NCBI GenBank assembly: GCA_936432065.2
Contig: OW386289.2
Coordinates: 134,156,015 to 134,220,014 of the forward strand
Direction of reading: 5' to 3'
DNA: 64,000 nucleotides
Source of the DNA: Rutpela maculata
Taxonomy: Eukaryota > Arthropoda > Insecta > Coleoptera > Cerambycidae
Shown: positions 59,030-64,000 of the stretch, one piece after another
Numbering within the stretch: position 1 is the first letter of the stretch
Layout: each line of letters opens with the position of its first letter
Notes under the pieces: model-generated
What the model saw: the letters and a program-made list of their open reading frames with translations, nothing else
The model's database searches: none
Told to the model about the DNA's origin: nothing
Made by a program: the position numbers and the translations under genes

Positions 59030-59275
59030 TATTCGCATAGAAAATTTTTTGCAATCTATTTTATTTATTTGTTCAAAACTATTTGTTAAAAACATAATTA
59101 TTAAAAGAGCAATTTGTAAAATTAAATGTAGATTATGTATTATGTATTATTTGGTGTGTTTTCCTCCATTATTATATTCATTAAATCGTTATTTGCAGTT
59201 CTAAATCGACATTGTCAAAAAATAAACTTTAAATTATTGAACTGTCATTACTGTCAAACTGGATGATATAAGTGA

Positions 59276-59296
59276 AAAGATCCCTCAGGGATCTTT
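59276..59296. repeat. Near-palindromic hairpin (10-bp arms, 1-nt centre)
   Basis: AAAGATCCCT and AGGGATCTTT are exact reverse complements around a single C. Confidence 0.8.
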
Positions 59297-60596
59297 CCAG
59301 TGTAATTCTGTTCTGATTGGTTGTTTCAGCACACGTGATTAGAAATGGACGAATTTAATAGGATTGCTAATTGTGCTAAAAATTTTCATAATAATACTAC
59401 TTTACCAGCCTTTATCCTGGTAATGTTTTCTAAACTCGCTATTATATTGGGACAATTTCTATTACGAATAACTAAAAAAAAAAACAGATTAATTTTCTTA
59501 TTATTTCAATGGCTATAATAACAAAAAATCTATCATTTTAAATTTGAATCAAAATTTTGTGAACAGACCTATTGACCTGTATTTTTATTTTAAAAGTTTC
59601 TTAAGGTTAGGTAGACCCTAGGAAACTCCCGTATCCAATAGTACTGTATTTATCTTCTCCTAACAAAATAAACTTAAACCGTACTTATTAACATTTTTCT
59701 TTAAAGTTAATGTTTACCGAAACACCAAGTTTGCAGGCCCTAGGAGACAGAATAAAGTACACAGTCAAAATTCCATAAGAGGACGTTAAGTGCTAGTTTG
59801 CGTAGCTGCTAAGTTTTAGTTGTAACTTGTTTTGCAAAAGTTCCGTGCTTGAAAACACGAGCGACATCCATGCATGTAATATATTTCGATACGTATATGA
59901 GTTTAGGATATTTAAAATGGATTATATTACCTCGTTTTTTGAATCTTGGATAGTCAGGGGCTGAGAAATTGATAAAAAATTAATTGCTGCCAAAAATAAA
60001 TTGCTTTTTCTATTGATATCTACGTAAATAAAACGGAAATGAAAAATTTGTAACAGAAATTTCTTCTCATTACTTTTTTGTTGACAGATGAAAATTGGAA
60101 CGAAGTTCATTGTAGCTCAAATATAATTGATATAGAAGTATTACAAGAATGATTCCCTTTTGTTAGAAACCGTTCATTATATCAAGCATTTATTTGTCGA
60201 GTATAAGACGTTTTGTATTTTTCTTGAAGTACAGTATTATCATAACTTCGTCCGGGAACTACAAGAGAAATTTAAGACTTTTTCAAACATCGTTTAATGT
60301 TGCTTTAAAACTAATAACATAGCGTGCTTTTATGTAAAAGTTTCAATAAGAGCACAAGTTTTAAAGAGCTCTTGAGAATTTTTAAGTAGAAAGTGAGACT
60401 AAAGTACTGCTCAGAATAATAGCAGACGTATATATTTATATTATTATGAATTATGAAAGTTAACAGAAGTTTAATGTTATGGTGTGTGTGTTTCAGGTTT
60501 ATTGACCACGCCAAGGTTCATTTGTTTAATATTTTTAACAAGTTTATGCTTTGGGAGTGTTATAGTTTTTTTTTAACAATACATATTTTACTATTA
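59297..60596. other. AT-rich stretch without recognisable gene
   Basis: No coding similarity or repeat structure was recognised apart from a short GTGTGTGT run near 60483. Confidence 0.4.
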
Positions 60597-60713
60597 CTTC
60601 CACATCCAGTGGAAGTATAGTAACGCAGTAACGCTGTCTGCCGGTCTGTCTGTAACTTTTTTGTGCGCACGATTACTCTGGAACCGTTTAAGATATTGAC
60701 TTGAAATTTGTTA

Positions 60714-62158
60714 CTGTCGTGCGCAAAAAAATGGGACAAGTCTTATAACGTATTTTTGCTAAAATCTAGTTGTGTACATCTAACTTTAATTTTTGTGACA
60801 TTGTCAGTTATTTGTCAAAATTCATTGCAAGTGTGCAAAAACTAATATGCCCCATATGAGCGATTTAGTTAAAGCTGGAGTTATTGCCAAAGCAGAAGAT
60901 GGATGGTCAATGAGACAAATTGCACTGCGTTATAATATTAACAAAAATTCGGTGTGTAACATTTTAAAAAAGTGGAGAATAAGCGGTACGATTAGTAGAG
61001 ATCCTGGATCTGGGCGACGAAGGATATCAACTCAACAACAAGGTTTGCAATTGGTAAATACATTAGTAGAAAATCCATTTTACTCAGTTATTCAGGCTGC
61101 TGAAGAAACGAATTTTCCTGGATCGAGTAGTACTGGTCGCCGCGCCGGCGAGTAAGAGAATTGGAGCTACGCTGTGATTCAGCAGTACAGAAATACTTAC
61201 TTAAAGCTGAGCATAAAGAAGCTCGACTAGGATTTGCACTTGAATTTTTAGTACATGATGTAAATTTTTGGAACAATGTAGTTTTTACAGACGAAAAAAC
61301 TTTCCAGTCAACACACAGCGGTCGTGTTCGTATTTACCGACCTCCGAAAACTCGATTCGATGAGAAATATATATCTAACAATGACAAAAGTGGTAGATTT
61401 TTCCGTCAATATGTGGGCTTGGATATCTGCACGTGGTCCTGGTGTTCTGTGGCATATCGAGGAACGATTTAATAGTGAAACGTATATTAGAATTTTAGAC
61501 AATATTATGCTCCCTTCTGTGTCACAATTATCTCCTAATAATGAATTCATATTTCAACAAGGTAATTGTTCCGTTCATACTGCTCATACTGTAACTAACT
61601 GGTTTCAAGATAACAACATTAATGTTCTTATCTGGCCCAGTTATAGTCCAGATCTTAACTCTATGGAAGACGTATGGGGACTACTCGTAAGAAGTATCCA
61701 AATACTAAATGTGAGGCCGCAGAATGCCCAAGAATTACTGGAAACAATAAATAATGCATGAGAAAATATTATTACTGATGATTATTGTATAAGGTTATTT
61801 AATTATATGCCAAACAGACTTATAGAAGTTATAAATAGAAATGGTGCAATAACGAAATAATAATAGTTAGTTTCTTGTTAAGTTGGATATCCTTTGTCTC
61901 CTGATCCAGAATTTATACTTATTGTGCCGTTTATTCTCTACTTTTTTAAACTGTTAAACACCAAATTTTTGTTAATGTTATAACGCAGTGCAACTTGTCT
62001 CATTGACTATCCACCATTTGCTATAGCAATAACTACAGCATTACAATAAAAAATAAAATAAAAGTGCTGTTTTATTTCGGCTACTCATTACATATTCAAA
62101 TAGAGACAGATTTACATTAGAAAAAAATAGTTGTTCTATTTTTTTTTGCTCACTACAG
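60714..62158 (+). mobile_element. Tc1-like element (DD34E), 1445 bp, dead
   Basis: Inverted ends CTGTCGTGCGCAAAAAAA and CTGTAGTGAGCAAAAAAA are flanked by the TA duplication at 60712-60713 and 62159-62160. The length and single transposase gene are normal for Tc1/mariner. It interrupts a hairpin-ended MITE, which proves the insertion site. A deletion derivative lies at 57508-57644. Confidence 0.95.
60847..61860 (+). pseudogene. Tc1-like transposase pseudogene (DD34E)
   Basis: About 338 residues, the normal Tc1 length. Residues 1-60 form the helix-turn-helix DNA-binding region (LVKAGVIAKAEDGWSMRQIA, NSVCNILKKW, then GSGRRR). A first frameshift lies at about 61140. The catalytic core then shows VVFTDEKTFQ (first aspartate), a second frameshift near 61400, GPGVLWHIEERFN, FIFQQGNCSVH where the second catalytic aspartate is replaced by glycine, and SPDLNSMEDVWG with the glutamate exactly 34 residues later. 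One TGA (61759-61761) replaces the tryptophan expected after NNA, and the frame then continues to TAA at 61860 (LFNYMPNRLIEVI). The enzyme would bind the TIRs and move the element into TA sites, but this copy has two shifts, a stop and a lost catalytic residue. ATG at 60847 fits the family start. Confidence 0.95.
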
Positions 62159-62253
62159 TACATGTATGTATTTTAACCAGATCTGGAACTAGATTATATT
62201 TTGATCTGATTCCGTTGAAGGGTTGGGGGGTAAATTGGAGTCAAAGAGGAAAT

Positions 62254-63219
62254 CTGGTGTAGAAAAGTTTGGGTACTCCTCGGGTTCGTGGAGGATGTTT
62301 TGTGTCCAAAAGAACTGGCGATCATCATGAAGACATGAACTCGAATGTTTTTGAGAAATGATATGCAAAAATTCTCACAAAGATAGAACTCGGGTTTGTC
62401 GTTATTATGGATAATGCTCCGTACCATAGCCGATTAATGGAAAGATTCTTCAACTTGTACATGGCGAGAAGCGCATATTCAAGACTGGTTGAGTGATAAG
62501 GGTATCCCATTCGATCGTGCTTCGGTTAAAGCCGAATTAATAGCCCAAGCGAAACAGCATTTGCCGATATTTAAGAGATATCATGGATGAAATGGTTAAA
62601 GCTGGAGGTATTGACGTACTACGTCTGCCGCACAGTGATCGAAAATGGAAACAATTCGAGCTACGCGGCAATTTCAATCGTACAGCAATACATTTTTTTT
62701 TTATCCTCCTTGAAATAACATGTATTTTATGGGGAAAGTGCGGAAAATGTGAAATTTGGTTATATGTTTTCGTAAGTCGAAGAAGGAGCCATTAGTCGCA
62801 GCACGGAAGCACCTAGATCCGAGAGAATCGGTATCTACGAAGCTAAAAAAAAAATAATAATGCGATTGAGGTTGACAAGTTTTATTAAAAGTATTATTTT
62901 TTTTTTAGCTTCGTAGGTATCGATTCTCTCGGAGTTAGGTACTTCCATGCTGCGGCTAATGGCTCCTTCTCCGATTTACGAAAACACCTAACCGAATTTT
63001 ACATTTTCCGCACTTACCCCATAAAATACATGTTATTCCGAGGAGAACAAAAAAAATATATTGCTGTATGATTGAAATTGCCGCGTGGCTCGAATTGTTT
63101 CCATTTTCCATCACTGCCGCCTTACCACTGTGATTGAACCCCTTGAGCTAATTTGGACTGAACTAAAGAGTAATGTTGCACGAAAAAATAGAACCTTTAA
63201 ATTATTTTATGAAATATAA
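62254..63219 (+). pseudogene. DDE-superfamily transposase relic, split by a MITE
   Basis: The plus strand shows LGTPRVRGGCFVSKRTGDHHEDMNS (with stops), NVFEK, FVVIMDNAPYHSR (aspartate-containing core motif), and after a shift TWREAHIQDWLSDKGIPFD, VKAELIAQAKQHLPIF, EMVKAGGIDVLRLP. The LRLP motif is broken by a 484-bp insertion and resumes at 63117 with PYHC, then after a one-base loss PLELIWTELKSNVARKN. The order MDN.SYHSR, LRLPPYHC, LNPIELIW is typical of uncharacterised insect DDE (IS630/Tc1-related) endonucleases. The N-terminal DNA-binding part and the element ends were not found. Several stops and shifts show it is inactive. Confidence 0.85.
62633..63116. mobile_element. Long-TIR MITE (484 bp) inserted in the DDE relic
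   Basis: Ends CAGTGATCGAAAATGG and CAGTGATGGAAAATGG (inverted) extend as inverted arms of about 215 bp: CAATTCGAGC, GCGGCAATTTCAATC, ATACATGTTATT-type words, GGAGCCATTAG and TAGCTTCGTAGGTA. They flank a centre of about 50 bp. CCGCA (62628-62632) and CCGCC (63117-63121) flank it as a probable 5-bp duplication. Deleting the element plus one duplication restores the codons for LRLPPYHC in the host transposase, which fixes the boundaries. The superfamily is unclear; CAGTG tips resemble hAT, but that would need 8 bp. Confidence 0.9.
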
Positions 63220-64000
63220 ATTGGTATCTATATTCAATATATAAAATAATAAACTCGTTCAAATTTCAATCATTTTGCTTATTCAAATTGGTATTTCCAG
63301 GCAACTCCCGACTGCCACTTTCATTCGTTCGTAATATTGTCATTAAATATAAAGATTTAAAGTACAATTGATATAGCACCTAATTTTTGTGTAGTGGTAC
63401 CTCAATCTGGTCACGCTGGTATACTAATTAATTGTAAAAATAAATCAAGAATAGGCTTGTAAATAATTAATGAATGTTTCTATACCGTACTGATGAGAAC
63501 TAACGAGTTCGAAAAGACTTCTACAACTTTTCTAAAGTTGAAATAGATTGTAAGGTTCAACAATTGTTGTGAATGACTGAATGTCAATAAATGATTTAAG
63601 TATTTTCGATATATTTTTTTGCTTTTAAATGCTAAGAATCCTATAATTCAACACTTCGCCAGCATCGGCTAGGAGAGTAGGTGTTTTAATTGGTTCTCCA
63701 ATAATGACTCTTTTAAAGTGTTTACCTAAGTAGCATATTAGCATGACCAGATTAAGGTACCAATGTATAAAAAGTAGGCAATTTCTTATTAAATAAGAAA
63801 GTGTGAATGACTGAATTTGAGAATGAGAACTGAAGAGAAAAGAAACACACACATACACATGGGAAAAAATTTGAACAAGTACATATTCAAGTGTGATTTT
63901 TACGATATTCTTAACTTCTTGTGATAGTGGATAATTGGCTTTCTGTCTAGTAGGTATTAAACTATGCCCACAAAAATTAGTGCCAAGCAAAGATGTGAAG
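63220..64000. other. Stretch without recognisable gene
   Basis: A 121-codon minus frame (63625-63990) has a hydrophobic middle and no recognised domain; it is most likely chance. No repeats with partners in the window were noticed. Confidence 0.35.

Larger units (their letters stand above)
60597..62245 (+). mobile_element. Hairpin-ended MITE, copy 5, split by a Tc1-like element
   Basis: TA (60595-60596) and CTTCCACATCCAG start the copy with an intact hairpin. The family body runs to TTGACTTGAAATTTG at 60711, is interrupted by the Tc1-like element, and resumes at 62161 with CATGTATGTATTTTAACCAG, AGATTATATTTTGATC and GGGTTGGGGGGTAAATTGG until about 62240. Joining the two pieces restores the order seen in the copy at 57810. 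The far end is lost. Confidence 0.85.

Noticed and set aside
63625..63990. 121-codon minus frame as a gene
   Set aside because: No recognised domain; isoleucine/leucine-rich composition is expected by chance in this base composition.

Overview
The window looks like intergenic or intronic DNA from an animal nuclear genome, most likely an insect. It is strongly AT-rich, has no operons, ribosomal RNA or recognisable tRNA genes, and is packed with decayed copies of arthropod-type mobile elements: non-LTR retrotransposon fragments, mariner/Tc1-like, hAT-like, P-like and piggyBac-like DNA elements, and many foldback MITEs. I found no intact host gene. Nearly every reading frame above 60 codons is either a transposon fragment or a chance AT-rich ORF. 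The species cannot be named from sequence alone.

Left third (1-20 kb): a foldback repeat (1.2-2.2 kb), two reverse transcriptase (RT) fragments (3.5 and 4.6-5.5 kb), a mariner-like element with a dead transposase (7.1-9.6 kb) carrying a second TIR element inside it, small foldbacks at 11.0, 11.3, 12.6 and 16.4 kb, a 0.9 kb repeat (11.5-12.4 kb) whose inverted partner lies at 49.5-50.4 kb, another RT fragment (12.9-13.4 kb), and a hAT-like element (13.9-15.0 kb) with a perfect 8-bp target duplication followed by an RT C-terminal remnant.

Middle (20-43 kb): a longer but mutated LINE with endonuclease and RT parts (20.7-23.1 kb), a 120-bp tandem repeat, a LINE tail with a zinc-knuckle (29.1 kb), a decayed cysteine-rich (CXC-like) protein gene (30.7-31.3 kb), a minus-strand LINE 3' half (34.1-35.4 kb), a cluster of three RT pieces in alternating orientation (38.1-40.3 kb), and a 2.5 kb TA-flanked element with CCCAAGCAGC termini (40.3-42.8 kb).

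Right third (43-64 kb): a 1.8 kb foldback with a (TA)n tract, a CAGTG-ended MITE, and two P-superfamily-like elements (46.2-47.2 and 51.4-54.5 kb). Each P-like element has an exact 8-bp target duplication and a broken THAP-like first exon; the second is interrupted by a TTAA-flanked piggyBac-type MITE. At 60.6-63.2 kb there is a nested stack: a hairpin-ended MITE split by a Tc1-like DD34E element, next to a relic DDE transposase that is itself split by a 484-bp long-TIR MITE. Two relationships link copies across the window: five copies of the hairpin-ended MITE, and three copies of the GGACCCCGGAAC repeat. All coding remnants carry disabling lesions, so the locus reads as a graveyard that has accumulated several waves of transposition.
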